Positions 1 through 9,646 of a stretch of DNA of 64,000 nucleotides are shown in pieces. Positions within the stretch are counted from its first letter, which is position 1. Each line of letters opens with the position of its first letter. The notes beneath the pieces are model-generated. The model saw nothing but the letters and a program-made list of their open reading frames with translations, did no database searches and was not told where the DNA came from. Both the position numbers and the translations under genes were made by a program. The DNA is from Myxococcus stipitatus (lineage in GTDB: Bacteria > Myxococcota > Myxococcia > Myxococcales > Myxococcaceae), in NCBI RefSeq assembly GCF_021412625.1, contig NZ_JAKCFI010000009.1:186001-250000 (forward strand), given 5' to 3'.

Positions 1-55
1 ACGCATCGTCTCCACGCCCGCCGCGCTCAGCATCACCGAGGCCGTGGCGGCCTGA
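1..55 (+). CDS. C-terminal end of an unidentified protein (partial)
   Basis: An open frame enters from the left edge and ends at a TGA at 53-55. It encodes only RIVSTPAALSITEAVAA. Codon choice is GC3-rich like the neighbouring genes, and it converges on the minus-strand hydrolase that ends at 130. Seventeen residues are too few to assign a family. It could also be a chance open frame. Confidence 0.4.
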   Translation, partial: RIVSTPAALSITEAVAA

Positions 56-129
56 CGACCGCTTCACGACGATGGCCGCGCGGACGGCCGAGCGCCCGCG
101 CGACCAGGACTCGCACTCACCAGGGGCGC

Positions 130-987
130 TCAGCCCCCGCGGATGAACGACAGCAGGTCCTCGTTGATGGCTTCCTTGATGGTCGAGCACATGCCGTGGG
201 ACTGGCCCGGGTAGACCTTGAGCCTGGCGCCCTTGACCAGGGTGGCGGTGAGCTTCCCCGCGCCCTCGAAGGGGACGATCTGGTCCGCGTCGCCGTGCAT
301 CACCAGGGTGGGCACGTCGAACTTGGCCAGGTCCGCGCGGAAGTCCGTCTCGGAGAACGCCTTGACGGTGTCGTACTCGGCCTTGATGGAGCCCATGAGC
401 CCCTGGAGCACGAAGCTCTCGCGCAGCCCCTCGGAGACCTTCGCGCCCGGCTTGTTGAAGCCATAGAAGGCCATGCTGAGGTTCTTGAAGAAGCTCGCCC
501 GGTCGTTGCGCACGCCCGCGCGGATGTCGTCGAAGACCTTCATCGGCAGCCCGTTGGGATGCCAGTCGGTCTTGATCATGATGGGCGGCACCGCGCCGAT
601 GAGCACCGCCTTCGCGACGCGCGACGTGCCATGGCGACCGATGTAGCGAGCCACCTCGCCGCCGCCCGTCGAGTGGCCGACGTGGATGGCCTTCTTGAGG
701 TCCAGCGCCTCCGTCAGCTCCGCGAGGTCGTCCGCGAAGTGGTCCATGTCGTGCCCGTCCCAGACCTGCGTCGAGCGGCCATTGCCACGGCGGTCATGCG
801 CGATGGTGCGGAAGCCGCGCTCGGACAGGTACAGCATCTGGTCCTCGAAGGCATCCGCCGTCAGCGGCCAGCCATGCGAGAAGACGACGGGCTGACCGTC
901 CTTGGGGCCCCAGTCCTTGAAGTAGATCTTCGTGCCGTCCTTGGTCGACAGATAGCTGCCATGGATCTTCCCGTTCGAAGTCGCCAT
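130..987 (-). CDS. alpha/beta hydrolase, cofactor-free chloroperoxidase family
   Basis: A 285-aa alpha/beta hydrolase of the non-haem chloroperoxidase/perhydrolase group. The nucleophile elbow GHSTGG carries Ser106, the acid is the Asp in HGDAD, and the base is the His in GQSHGM. The SHGWPL segment before the elbow forms the oxyanion-hole strand. I start at the ATG at 987 because GAGGA lies about 7 nt upstream. A GTG-type extension to 1047 would add 20 poorly conserved residues. No signal peptide is visible, so it is probably cytoplasmic. Members catalyse ester hydrolysis and, with peroxide and an organic acid, peracid formation. The physiological substrate cannot be read from sequence. It is a single-gene unit. 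Confidence 0.9.
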   Translation of the reverse strand: MATSNGKIHGSYLSTKDGTKIYFKDWGPKDGQPVVFSHGWPLTADAFEDQMLYLSERGFRTIAHDRRGNGRSTQVWDGHDMDHFADDLAELTEALDLKKAIHVGHSTGGGEVARYIGRHGTSRVAKAVLIGAVPPIMIKTDWHPNGLPMKVFDDIRAGVRNDRASFFKNLSMAFYGFNKPGAKVSEGLRESFVLQGLMGSIKAEYDTVKAFSETDFRADLAKFDVPTLVMHGDADQIVPFEGAGKLTATLVKGARLKVYPGQSHGMCSTIKEAINEDLLSFIRGG

Positions 988-1150
988 TCCCGGTCCTCGC
1001 TGTGAGGGTGTCTGCAACACAGCGAAGATGGGGGCAGGGTTCGGCACCGACCAGTGTCCAGGGACTCGTGTGCCTCATCCCCACGTCGGGGCCGGCCGAC
1101 CTCGCGGCCCCATGAGGGCCCGCGCGCTCGGACCGAACCCGCCCCGCGAC

Positions 1151-2863
1151 TCAGGCACCCGGGGCCGCGGCGGGCTCCACGCTCCGGGGCATCAGCGCCT
1201 GGAGCACCAGCCCGAGCGCGACGACGAACACGCAGCCGATGACGTTGTACCAGAGGAAGCCGATGTCGCTGAGCATGAAGAGGGCAATCACCGCGGACTG
1301 GGAGACGACGGCCGCGGTGAAGACGGCGTGCCCCTTCACGTGCTTGAGGAAGAAGGCGACCAGGAAGATGCCGAGCACGGTGCCGTAGAAGATGGAGCCG
1401 AGGATGTTCACCGCCTGGATGAGGTTGTCGAGCAGGGACGCGAACGTCGCGAACCCCACCGCCACCAGCCCCCAGAACACCGTGAACACCTTCGAGGCGA
1501 CGAGCACGTGCCGGTCCGACGCGTCCGGCCGGAACACGCGCCGGTAGAAGTCCACCGTCGTCGTGGCGCCCAGCGCGTTCAGCTCGCTGGCGATGGAGCT
1601 CATCGCCGCCGAGAGGATGACCGCGATGAGCAGGCCGAAGAGGCCGCTGGGGAGCCAGCGCTTCACGAAGCCGATGAAGATGTAGTCGGAGTCCTTGGTC
1701 TCCGCGCCCGGCAGCGCGCGCGACACCATGGCCTTGGCGTCCTTACGGACCGCGCTCGCCTCCTTCGCGGCGGCGCCCAGGGCCTCCTTCGCCGCGGACA
1801 CGGAGGCCGCGTCCCCCGCGTCACGCGCGGCGAGATAGCGCTCCACCTCCGCGCGCTTGTGGGTCTGCACCTCCTCCCACCTCGACTCCAGCGCCGAGTA
1901 TTCCGCCGCGTGCTCCGTGGCGCGCACGCGCTCGGACAGCGTCTGGTTGAACAGCAGCGGGGGCGTGCTGAACTGGTAGAAGACGAAGACGAGGATTCCG
2001 ACGAACAGGATGAGGAACTGCATCGGAATCTTCAGGACGCCGTTGAACAGGAGCCCCAGGCGGCTCTCGGAGATGGAGCGCCCCGTCAGGTAGCGGCCCA
2101 CCTGCGACTGGTCCGTGCCGAAGTAGGAGAGCGACAGGAAGAGGCCGCCGGTGATGCCCGACCAGAAGTTGTAGCGGTCCTGCATGTCGAAGTCGAAGCT
2201 CACCACGTTCATCCGGCCGAAGGCGCCCGCGACGTCCACCGCCTTGACGAAGGACACGTGCTCGGGCAGTCGCCAGATGATGACCAGCGCGGCCACCACC
2301 ATGCCGCCCATCATCACCACCATCTGCTGCTTCTGCGTCTGGCTGACCGCGTTGGAGCCGCCCGTCACCGTGTAGAGGATGACCAGCGCGCCCATGGCCA
2401 CCACGGTGGGCTCCAGCGGCCAACCCAGGATGGCGGAGAGGATGATGGCGGGCGCGTAGATGGTGATGCCCGCCGCGAGCCCGCGCTGGACGAGGAAGAG
2501 GAACGCGCCCAACAGACGCGTCTTCAGGTCGAAGCGCGACTCCAGGTACTGGTACGCGGTGATGACGTTCAGCCGGTAGTAGATGGGGACGAAGACCGCG
2601 CTGATGATGACCATCGCGATGGGCAGTCCGAAATAGAACTGCACGAAGCGCATGCCATCTTCGTACGCCTGCCCCGGCACGGAGAGGAACGTGATGGCGC
2701 TGGCCTGCGTGGCCATTACGCCCAGGCCGATGGTGGGCCACTTCAGCTCGCGCGCGCCCCGCAGGTAGTCCTCGGACGTCTTCGCGCCGCGCGACTTCCA
2801 CAGGCCCCACACCACGATGAACGCCGTCGTCCCGACGAGCACCAACCAGTCGAGCAGGGTCAC
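1151..2863 (-). CDS. sodium:solute symporter (SSS family)
   Basis: A polytopic inner-membrane protein of 570 aa with about 13 hydrophobic segments and the SSS signature regions: the early SVPGQAYEDG segment, the GGSNAV loop, and the late ILSAAMSSIASELNALG helix. It should couple Na+ influx to uptake of an organic solute such as a sugar, sialic acid or amino acid; the substrate is not deducible. A hydrophilic Ala/Glu/Lys-rich insert of about 90 residues (around residues 280-370) splits the membrane core. The start is the GTG at 2863, which overlaps the stop of the small membrane gene by 4 bp, indicating translational coupling. It is the last gene of a three-gene operon behind a secreted PIG-L deacetylase, so it may import a sugar released outside. 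Confidence 0.9.
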   Translation of the reverse strand: MTLLDWLVLVGTTAFIVVWGLWKSRGAKTSEDYLRGARELKWPTIGLGVMATQASAITFLSVPGQAYEDGMRFVQFYFGLPIAMVIISAVFVPIYYRLNVITAYQYLESRFDLKTRLLGAFLFLVQRGLAAGITIYAPAIILSAILGWPLEPTVVAMGALVILYTVTGGSNAVSQTQKQQMVVMMGGMVVAALVIIWRLPEHVSFVKAVDVAGAFGRMNVVSFDFDMQDRYNFWSGITGGLFLSLSYFGTDQSQVGRYLTGRSISESRLGLLFNGVLKIPMQFLILFVGILVFVFYQFSTPPLLFNQTLSERVRATEHAAEYSALESRWEEVQTHKRAEVERYLAARDAGDAASVSAAKEALGAAAKEASAVRKDAKAMVSRALPGAETKDSDYIFIGFVKRWLPSGLFGLLIAVILSAAMSSIASELNALGATTTVDFYRRVFRPDASDRHVLVASKVFTVFWGLVAVGFATFASLLDNLIQAVNILGSIFYGTVLGIFLVAFFLKHVKGHAVFTAAVVSQSAVIALFMLSDIGFLWYNVIGCVFVVALGLVLQALMPRSVEPAAAPGA

Positions 2864-3048
2864 GCGTAGACCTCGGTGAGCACCCAGGAGAGGGCGACGA
2901 ACAGGACGAAGGTGCCGAGCACCAGGAAGTAGATGTTGCGCCACGAGCCCAGCAGGGGTGGCGCGTCATCCAGCTCCGGCCGGGGCGCGACGGGCGCGAC
3001 CGGCGCGGAGGCAGGCTGCCGCGAGGACGAGGTGGGAGCGGTGCTCAT
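2860..3048 (-). CDS. small single-pass membrane protein coupled to the symporter
   Basis: A 62-aa protein. Residues 1-35 are a Ser/Pro/Ala-rich hydrophilic stretch, and residues about 38-60 form one hydrophobic helix (NIYFLVLGTFVLFVALSWVL) ending near the C-terminus. Its ATG at 3048 overlaps the stop of the upstream deacetylase by 4 bp (ATGA), and its own TGA overlaps the symporter GTG by 4 bp. Translation of all three is therefore probably linked. I infer an accessory subunit of the symporter, comparable to the small partner proteins of some Na+ symporters. No family was recognised. Confidence 0.75.
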   Translation of the reverse strand: MSTAPTSSSRQPASAPVAPVAPRPELDDAPPLLGSWRNIYFLVLGTFVLFVALSWVLTEVYA

Positions 3049-5531
3049 TGCGCGAGGAGGTTCGCCAACAGGCGGTAGGCGCCGGGGACCCCGGCGGGGA
3101 GCTGACGGAAGAAGGCGAGGCCGGTGTAGACGAACACGCCCTTGCCATGACGCGCGACGAGCAGCCCCCCTGCGAGCGGGGCTTCGCCCGCGTCGTTCAT
3201 CGTGAACACGGGGCGGTAGTGGTCGTCCCACTTCGACGCGAAGTAGAGGCCCCGCTCCTGCACCCAGCCCTCGAAGTCCACGGCGGACAGCGCGTTGGGC
3301 GCGCGCAGGAGCGGCTCATCCGGCTTCACGGGCGTCATCACCGCCGTCTCGTCCGTCACCCGGTCACGGCCGATCTCCAGCGGGTACGGCCCGACGAACG
3401 CGGCCAGCGGGCCCACGCGGCTGTTGGTGTTGTACTGCACCACCAACCGCCCTCCCTTCTTCACGTAGTCGAGCAGGCGCTCGCGGTGCACGGCGAGCCG
3501 CGGGTTCGCGTTGAAGGCGCGCACGCCCACGAGGATGGCCTCGAAGCGCTCCAGCTTCTCCCCCGCCAGCCGCTCCTCCGGGAGCACCGTCACCTCGTAG
3601 CCCACCGCCGCCAGGCTCTCCGCCACCCGGTCGCCCGGGCCGGGGATGTAGCCGATGCGCTTCACCTTCGTCGCCAGCGAGAAGGGCACCAGCGTCGCCT
3701 CGGAGGCCTGCCGCACCGCCAGGGGCGGGATGTGCGGATGGGCCACGGAGCGCACGCGCCAGGACTCGGTGCGCCCGCCGCTCTCCACCACCACGCGCAG
3801 CCGGCCCTTCTGGGAGGCTCCCTTGGGCGGCGTCACCTTGAACTGGACGGTGCGCTCGTCACCGCGCGCCGCGAGCTGGAATGGAAGCTCCGAGGGCTCC
3901 GAGCGCCAGCCCTCCGGCAGCTCCAGCCGCACCTTGCCGGCGGCCTCCGCCCTGCCCGCCGCGAGCACCACGTCCACCGGCTGGGGCGAGCCATTGGGGA
4001 ACATCACCCGGTCGCGCTCCAGCGTCGCGGTGACGGCGGGCACCACCTCGAACGCGCGGTACAGCTCGCCGCGCACCGGGTCCGTCCACACGTAGACCAC
4101 GGGACGCGTCACGGAGAAGCGCCGGCCGCCCACCTCGTAGGTGAAGCCCACCGACAACGCGGGAGGCCCTTCCGGCATCCCGGTGAGCCCCCGGTCCCGG
4201 TCCTCCAGCGCGTAGAGCCCTCCGCTCACGGGGTGACGCAGCCAGTACGGCGTGGTGATGGCCGCGTCCGCGGGCAACGTCACCTTGCGCGCGAGCTTGA
4301 AGGGCGCGTGCTCCGCCAACGCCGCGTCCACGGTCACGGCCTCGCCGCCGGGCAGCGTCACGCCCACCAGCTTCACCTGGGCCGAGGAGCGGTTGAGCGC
4401 GAACAGGCTCAGCTCCACGGGCGAGCCCGGCACCGCCGTGGCCTCGGCCGCCCTCGCCTCCAGGAAGAGGCCGGCGCACGCGGCCACCAGCGACTCCGTC
4501 TCCCGCAGCTTGTACGCCTTCCACGGGTGGTCGTCCGGCAGGGCGGACAGCGCGGCGTGGACCCGCAGCAGCGCGGGCACCGAGCGCCACGGCGCGCGCG
4601 AGTCGAAGCCCTTCACCGCCTCGTCCACCGCGGCGGACACCGCCTCCGTGCCCTTCCAGCGGCGCCACGTGAGGTCCAATCCCTCGAAGACGTCCTTCGT
4701 CGGGCGCGCCCCTTCGAGCGGCGTGAAGTACTCGAGCAGCGGCCCGCGCTCGGCGGGGACGCCGAAGCCCTGGCTCTTGTGCTGGCTGCGGCTCTCCGCG
4801 GAGACCTCGCCCCACGAGCGCCCCAGCAGCGGGTCGAAGCCGCCGACGTCCACCTTCAGGTACCCGGACATGTCCGCGTCGGGCCCGAGGCTCCAGGTGG
4901 AGACGTTGTGCAGCAGCCGGTCCGCCTTCCAGGGCTTCACCTGGGTGAGCTGCTCGGGGAAGCGCTTCGGGTCCGCGGCGGCGGCGAAGGCCTCGGCGGC
5001 GAGCAGCGCGGAGGCGGTGTGGTGCCCGTGGTTGGGCGGCTTCGTGTTGAAGCGCGTGACGATGACGTCGGGCTGGAAGCGACGGATGGCGAGCACCACG
5101 TCGGCCAGCACCGCGTCGTGGCCCCAGATGCGCAGCGCCTCGTCGGCGGACTTCGTGTAGCCGAAGTCGCGCGCGCGGGTGAAGAGCTGCTCGGCGCCGT
5201 CCACGCGGCGCGCGGCCAGCAGCTCGTGGGTGCGGATGAGCCCGAGCAGCTCGTCCTGCTCGGTGCCGATGAGGTTCTGTCCGCCGTCGCCGCGCGTCAG
5301 CGACAGGTACCCCGCGCGCAGGCCCTTCTCGCCGACGAGCCACGCGAGGAAGCGCGTGTTCTCGTCGTCCGGGTGCGCCGCGACGTAGAGGACGCTGCCC
5401 GTCACGCCGAGCCGCCGCAGCCCCGCCGCGATTTCACCGGCGTGGGGTTGTCGTGGGGCCTGCGCGAAGGCCGAGGTCCCGAAGCCAAGACTCATGACGA
5501 GCGTCATGCCAAAGGAGAGCAGGTTCCGCAT
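3045..5531 (-). CDS. secreted PIG-L (LmbE-like) deacetylase with C-terminal amidotransferase-like domain
   Basis: An 828-aa protein with a Sec signal peptide (residues 1-24, ending AFA-Q). A PIG-L N-acetyl-sugar deacetylase domain follows, with the zinc motif AHPDDE at residues 52-57 and the second histidine cluster NHGHH at 167-171. The middle is beta-rich with NEW3/Ig-like character. The last 220 residues resemble a class-I glutamine amidotransferase/ThuA fold ([11 protein letters not shown], then [17 protein letters not shown]). Enzymes of this type remove acetyl from N-acetylglucosamine-like groups; here the reaction is presumably periplasmic or extracellular. I start at the ATG at 5531 because it begins the signal peptide. 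It heads the operon with the small membrane protein and the SSS symporter, which suggests deacetylate-then-import. Confidence 0.88.
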   Translation of the reverse strand: MRNLLSFGMTLVMSLGFGTSAFAQAPRQPHAGEIAAGLRRLGVTGSVLYVAAHPDDENTRFLAWLVGEKGLRAGYLSLTRGDGGQNLIGTEQDELLGLIRTHELLAARRVDGAEQLFTRARDFGYTKSADEALRIWGHDAVLADVVLAIRRFQPDVIVTRFNTKPPNHGHHTASALLAAEAFAAAADPKRFPEQLTQVKPWKADRLLHNVSTWSLGPDADMSGYLKVDVGGFDPLLGRSWGEVSAESRSQHKSQGFGVPAERGPLLEYFTPLEGARPTKDVFEGLDLTWRRWKGTEAVSAAVDEAVKGFDSRAPWRSVPALLRVHAALSALPDDHPWKAYKLRETESLVAACAGLFLEARAAEATAVPGSPVELSLFALNRSSAQVKLVGVTLPGGEAVTVDAALAEHAPFKLARKVTLPADAAITTPYWLRHPVSGGLYALEDRDRGLTGMPEGPPALSVGFTYEVGGRRFSVTRPVVYVWTDPVRGELYRAFEVVPAVTATLERDRVMFPNGSPQPVDVVLAAGRAEAAGKVRLELPEGWRSEPSELPFQLAARGDERTVQFKVTPPKGASQKGRLRVVVESGGRTESWRVRSVAHPHIPPLAVRQASEATLVPFSLATKVKRIGYIPGPGDRVAESLAAVGYEVTVLPEERLAGEKLERFEAILVGVRAFNANPRLAVHRERLLDYVKKGGRLVVQYNTNSRVGPLAAFVGPYPLEIGRDRVTDETAVMTPVKPDEPLLRAPNALSAVDFEGWVQERGLYFASKWDDHYRPVFTMNDAGEAPLAGGLLVARHGKGVFVYTGLAFFRQLPAGVPGAYRLLANLLAQ

Positions 5532-5715
5532 CCGCGACGACCTATACCAGCCCCTCCCCGCCCGCGCGCGGACCAACGTCGCGCATGACGCGGTCCGCCA
5601 CGTGGCCGCGCCGCGCGAGCGCGAAATCCGCACGCATCGAAGCCGACCGGGAATGCTTGCGGAGGCTCGGCGTTCTGGGTGCCCCACCCGGAGTGACCTG
5701 TTATCACCGCGACCC

Positions 5716-7341
5716 GTGACGTCCTCGTTCCCAGCGGCGTGGCTCAAGGCAGACCCACGCGCGCTCGCCTTCCTGCCTGATCGATTCCGCCACCGCTCCG
5801 CGCGCGCCGAGGCCGTCGCCCAGGCCGCGACACGCACCATCTCCCCCGCCCTGCTCGAGGTGTTGCGGGCCCGCAACGCGCACCTCGCCCCGAGCTCGGC
5901 CCGGGAGCGGAACCTGGAGCTGCTCGCCCGCCCTGGCACCGTCGCCGTGGTGACGGGGCAGCAGATGGGGTTGTTCCTCGGGCCCCTCTTCACGCTCTAC
6001 AAGGCCGCGGCGGCCATCGTCACCGCGCGCGCGCTCCAGGAGGAGACCGGCCGCCCCTGCGTCCCCGTCTTCTGGCTCCAGACCGAGGACCACGACCTGC
6101 CGGAGGTGGACCACTGCTTCGTGGCGAACGCCACGGGCACGCCTTGCCGCGTGGCGCTGGACCACGCCGACGCGGCCACCTCCCGCGTGCCCATCGCGCA
6201 TCGCCAGTTGGGGCAAGGTGTCCTCGCCGCGCTGGGGACGCTGCGCGGTGAGGTCGGCAAGGAGCCCCAGGCCGAGGAGCACCTGTCGCTGCTGGAGCGG
6301 GCCTATCGTCCGGAGGCGACGCTCGCCCAGGCGTTCACCGAGGTGCTCGCCGCCGTCTTCGCCGAAGAGGGGCTCGTGTTCCTCGACCCGAGGGACGAGC
6401 GCCTCGCGCCGCTGGCCGCGCCGGTCCATCGGCTCGCGCTCCGCGACGCGGCGACGCTGTCCTCCGCGCTCGCGCGTCACGTGGACGCGCTGACACAGGC
6501 GGGCTTCTCCGAGCAGGTCCACATCCGCCCCGGCTCGCCGCTCTGCTTCTATTCGCCGGACGGCGTCGACGGCGCGCGCTACCGGCTGGACCCGGCGGGC
6601 CCTGACACGTGGAGCCTGGTGGGCCATCCTCGCGGGGCCACCGTCACGACGCGCGAGCTGATGGAGTGGCTGGAGCGGGAGCCGCTGCGCTTCACCACAT
6701 CCGCGCTGCTGCGTCCGCTGCTCCAGGACACCTGGCTGCCCACGGCCGCGTATATCGGCGGGCCCGGCGAGGTCTCCTACTTCGCGCAGCTGGCGCCGCT
6801 GTATGCGCACGCGGGGCTGCCCATGCCGCTGGTCATCCCGCGCGCCCGCTTCCGCGTCATCGACGACCGGGCGCGCCGGCTGCTCCACAAGCTGGGCCTC
6901 ACCCCGGACGAGGCGGGCATGGAGCGCGAGGCGCTGCTCACGCGCCTGGCGACGCGCGACGAGAGCCACACCTACGAGTCCGCGGGCGCGCTGGAGGCGC
7001 GGCTGTTCGGCCCGTTCGCCGCGGTGCTCGACACGCTCGGCGAGTCGATGTCGCGGCTGGACCCCATGCTCCTGGACGCGCTCAAGCGCACCCGGGGCAC
7101 GGTGCGCGCCGCCGTGTCCCGCCTCGCCGCGCGCTATGGCCGGGCGCTGGCGCTGCGCGACCAGGTCACCACCGAGCGCGTGGACCGGCTGCGCGCCATG
7201 CTCGTCCCGGAGGGCGCGCCCCAGGAGCGCGTCCATGGAATGGCCTACTATGCCTGCCGCTTCGGGACGCGGGCCTTCACCCGACAGGTGCTCGAGGCCT
7301 GTGTCCCCTTCTCCGGTGACCTCCAGGACCTGACCCCATGA
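5716..7341 (+). CDS. bshC: bacillithiol biosynthesis cysteine-adding enzyme BshC
   Basis: A 541-aa protein, the usual BshC length. It has the Rossmann core motif [18 protein letters not shown] near residue 80 and the [15 protein letters not shown] segment, both hallmarks of BshC. It is thought to ligate cysteine to glucosaminyl-malate, the last step of bacillithiol synthesis. The start is taken as the GTG at 5716, giving the typical N-terminus [19 protein letters not shown]. In-frame extension upstream runs into the promoter region shared with the divergent PIG-L operon. It is the first gene of a bshC-bshB-bshA operon and overlaps bshB by 4 bp. Confidence 0.93.
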   Translation: MTSSFPAAWLKADPRALAFLPDRFRHRSARAEAVAQAATRTISPALLEVLRARNAHLAPSSARERNLELLARPGTVAVVTGQQMGLFLGPLFTLYKAAAAIVTARALQEETGRPCVPVFWLQTEDHDLPEVDHCFVANATGTPCRVALDHADAATSRVPIAHRQLGQGVLAALGTLRGEVGKEPQAEEHLSLLERAYRPEATLAQAFTEVLAAVFAEEGLVFLDPRDERLAPLAAPVHRLALRDAATLSSALARHVDALTQAGFSEQVHIRPGSPLCFYSPDGVDGARYRLDPAGPDTWSLVGHPRGATVTTRELMEWLEREPLRFTTSALLRPLLQDTWLPTAAYIGGPGEVSYFAQLAPLYAHAGLPMPLVIPRARFRVIDDRARRLLHKLGLTPDEAGMEREALLTRLATRDESHTYESAGALEARLFGPFAAVLDTLGESMSRLDPMLLDALKRTRGTVRAAVSRLAARYGRALALRDQVTTERVDRLRAMLVPEGAPQERVHGMAYYACRFGTRAFTRQVLEACVPFSGDLQDLTP

Positions 7342-8147
7342 GCCCGAGCGGCACGACGACCTTCGGACTGGAAGTCCTCGCCTTCGGCCCGCACCCCGAC
7401 GACGTGGAGCTGTTCTGCGGCGGTCTGCTCGCCCGCATGGCGGAGGTGGGGCACCGCACGGGCATCGTCGACCTGTCGCGGGGGGAGAAGAGCTCGCGCG
7501 GCACGGTGGAGTCGCGCGCGGCGGAGACGGAGGCCGCGTCGCGGGAGCTGGGGTTGAGCGTCCGGGAGAACCTGGGCCTGGCCGACGGCTGGCTCAACCC
7601 ATGGGAGGGCTTCGAGGCGCCAGAGGCCGAGCGCGTCCGCGCCTCCGCCGTGGCCCGGGTGGTGGAGGTGCTGCGCCGCCTGCGGCCGGAGCTGGTCATC
7701 GTCCCGTGGGAGGAGGAGCGGCACCCGGACCACGAGGCGGCCAGCGCCCTGGTGACGCGCGCGCTCTTCTTCGCGGGCGTGCGCCGCTTCGAGACCGAGC
7801 CCCCCGGCGCGCCCTTCACGCCGCGGCAGGTCCTCTATTATCCGCTCCGGCATCTGGCGGAGCCGAGCTTCGTCGTCGACGTCTCCCAGGTCCACGCACG
7901 GAAGATGGCGGCGGTGCGCTGCTACGCGAGCCAGGTGGAGCCCCGGCCAGACGCGCCGCCGACGCTGGTGGGCTCGGCGCTGTCGCTCTCCTCGCTGGAG
8001 GCACGCGACCGGTTCTATGGGGCGCGCATCGGCGTGGCGCATGGCGAGCCGTATGTCGCTCGCGAGACGCTGGGGCTGGTCGACCCGGTGGAGCACTTCC
8101 GGCGGAATAGCTTCGAGAAGCCCCTGTTCTTCCCTCACCGACGATGA
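7338..8147 (+). CDS. bshB: bacillithiol biosynthesis deacetylase BshB1
   Basis: A 269-aa zinc-dependent PIG-L deacetylase. GPHPDDVE at residues 17-24 supplies metal ligands and catalytic Asp, and the HPDHEAA motif the third ligand. In context it removes the acetyl group from N-acetylglucosaminyl-malate to give glucosaminyl-malate. There is no signal peptide, unlike the paralogous deacetylase at 3045-5531, which fits a cytosolic step. Its ATG overlaps the bshC stop (ATGA), and its own stop overlaps the bshA ATG in the same way. Confidence 0.93.
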   Translation: MSPSGTTTFGLEVLAFGPHPDDVELFCGGLLARMAEVGHRTGIVDLSRGEKSSRGTVESRAAETEAASRELGLSVRENLGLADGWLNPWEGFEAPEAERVRASAVARVVEVLRRLRPELVIVPWEEERHPDHEAASALVTRALFFAGVRRFETEPPGAPFTPRQVLYYPLRHLAEPSFVVDVSQVHARKMAAVRCYASQVEPRPDAPPTLVGSALSLSSLEARDRFYGARIGVAHGEPYVARETLGLVDPVEHFRRNSFEKPLFFPHRR

Positions 8148-9307
8148 GCCCCCCCCTCCACCTCGCCATCACCTGCTTCCCCACCTTCGGAGGCAGCGGC
8201 ATGGTCGCCACCGGCATCGGCCTGGCGATGGCGGAGCGCGGGCACCGCGTGCACTTCATCGCGCGGGAGCTGCCCTTCCAGCGCGCGAGCATGCCCCGGG
8301 GCGTGACGTTCCACGAGGTGACGGAGAGCGACTATCCGGCGCTCCAGCGCACGGGGACGTACCCCATCGCGCTGGCGTCGAAGATGATCGAGGTCGCCAC
8401 CGCGGAGCCCCTGGACGTGTTGCACGTCCACTATGCGGTGCCGCACGCCACGGCGGCGTGGATGGCGCGCGAGGTGCTGGGGGAGAAGGGGCCGCGCGTC
8501 GTCACCACGTTGCACGGGACGGACACGACGCTGGTGGGCATCCACCCCAGCTACCTGCCGATGACGCGCTTCTCGATTCTGCGCAGCGACGCGGTGACGA
8601 CGCCGTCGGAGTTCCTGCGGAGCGCGACGTGGAGCGGCTTCTCGTTGCCGCGCAGCATCCCCATCGACGTCATCCCCAACTTCGTGGACACGGAGCGTTA
8701 TGCGCCGGGCCGCGAGCGCGCGGCGTTGCGGGCGCTCTTCCCGGACCTGGAGGAGCACGAGCCCGTCCTCATCCACGTCTCCAACTTCCGGCCCGTCAAG
8801 CGCATCACCGACGTGGTGGGTGTCTTCGCGGAGGTCCACCGGCAGCGGCCGTGCCGGCTGGTGCTGGTGGGTGACGGTCCGGAGCGCGAGCCCGCCGAGC
8901 GGATGCTGCGCGAACTGGGGCTGGCGAGCCGGGTGGCGTTCCCCGGGCGGAGGGACGACTTCGTGGCGCTGCTGGCGGCGTCGGACGTGTTCCTGCTGCC
9001 CAGCGAGCAGGAGAGCTTCGGGCTCGCCGCGCTGGAGGCGCTCAGCTGCGGCGTCCCGGTGGTGGCCAGCGACATCGGCGGAATCCCGGAGGTGGTGCGC
9101 CATGGGGAGACGGGGCTGCTGGCGCCGCTGGGGGACGTGCGCGCCATGGCGGACCATGTCCTGTCGCTGGTGCGGGACGCGGGCCGGTGGCGGAGCTTCT
9201 CCCAGCGGGCGCGGGCGGACGTGATGGAGCGCTTCCGCATGGAGCCCGCCATCGACCGCTACGAGGCCCTCTACCGACGCCTCGCAGCCCACGCTCCGGC
9301 ACGGTAG
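8144..9307 (+). CDS. bshA: N-acetyl-alpha-D-glucosaminyl L-malate synthase BshA
   Basis: A 387-aa GT4-family glycosyltransferase. The N-terminus CFPTFGGSGMVATGIGLAMA forms the glycine-rich acceptor loop. The C-terminal domain carries the retaining-GT motif SEQESFGLAALEAL. BshA transfers GlcNAc from UDP-GlcNAc to L-malate, the first committed step of bacillithiol synthesis. It closes an operon containing all three dedicated enzymes, so the pathway looks complete. No clear terminator follows; the next gene begins 340 bp downstream. Confidence 0.93.
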   Translation: MSPPLHLAITCFPTFGGSGMVATGIGLAMAERGHRVHFIARELPFQRASMPRGVTFHEVTESDYPALQRTGTYPIALASKMIEVATAEPLDVLHVHYAVPHATAAWMAREVLGEKGPRVVTTLHGTDTTLVGIHPSYLPMTRFSILRSDAVTTPSEFLRSATWSGFSLPRSIPIDVIPNFVDTERYAPGRERAALRALFPDLEEHEPVLIHVSNFRPVKRITDVVGVFAEVHRQRPCRLVLVGDGPEREPAERMLRELGLASRVAFPGRRDDFVALLAASDVFLLPSEQESFGLAALEALSCGVPVVASDIGGIPEVVRHGETGLLAPLGDVRAMADHVLSLVRDAGRWRSFSQRARADVMERFRMEPAIDRYEALYRRLAAHAPAR

Positions 9308-9646
9308 CGCGCGGGTGGCGAGGAATCGTCGGGCCTGGCTCAAGCCGTTCTCCGTGCCTGGACCGATTCCACGTCACGCCGCGCGTGGCCTATCCACGAC
9401 GTAAGCTCCATTTAGAGTCACCATTGGCTTGGCGAGCAGCCCGCTCTCGCGAGCAGTTCGGCCGCGTCGTGGTGGAAGCAGAGGCGGTGCCAGATGGAGA
9501 CGTTCCCGTAGACACGCAGCCAGCCTCGCGCGCGCCCCGGCGCCGATGCAGCCTGGAGAGCCTCTGTCGGCTCTATCTGGTATTGCTCGACCTTGCGTCG
9601 ACAATGGACTCCCGCCGACAGGGGGTCAGCGCCAGGAGGGCTCCGC
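9308..9646. other. intergenic region upstream of the SitAI-like cassette
   Basis: 339 bp without a convincing gene. Short open frames here lack ribosome sites and family resemblance. A slightly AT-richer patch around 9395-9430 may contain promoter elements, but I could not find a clean -35/-10 pair or a sigma-54 motif. At its right end is the strong ribosome-binding site AGGAGGG (9635-9640 region), which sets the start of the next gene. Confidence 0.5.

Noticed and set aside
2958-5588. A long plus-strand open frame opposite the PIG-L gene
   Set aside because: Low-complexity Arg/His/Gly composition and no ribosome site. The minus strand encodes a signal peptide and catalytic motifs.
9374-9604. 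Short minus-strand open frames upstream of the SitAI-like cassette
   Set aside because: No ribosome site, no signal or motif, and Arg/Ala-rich composition.
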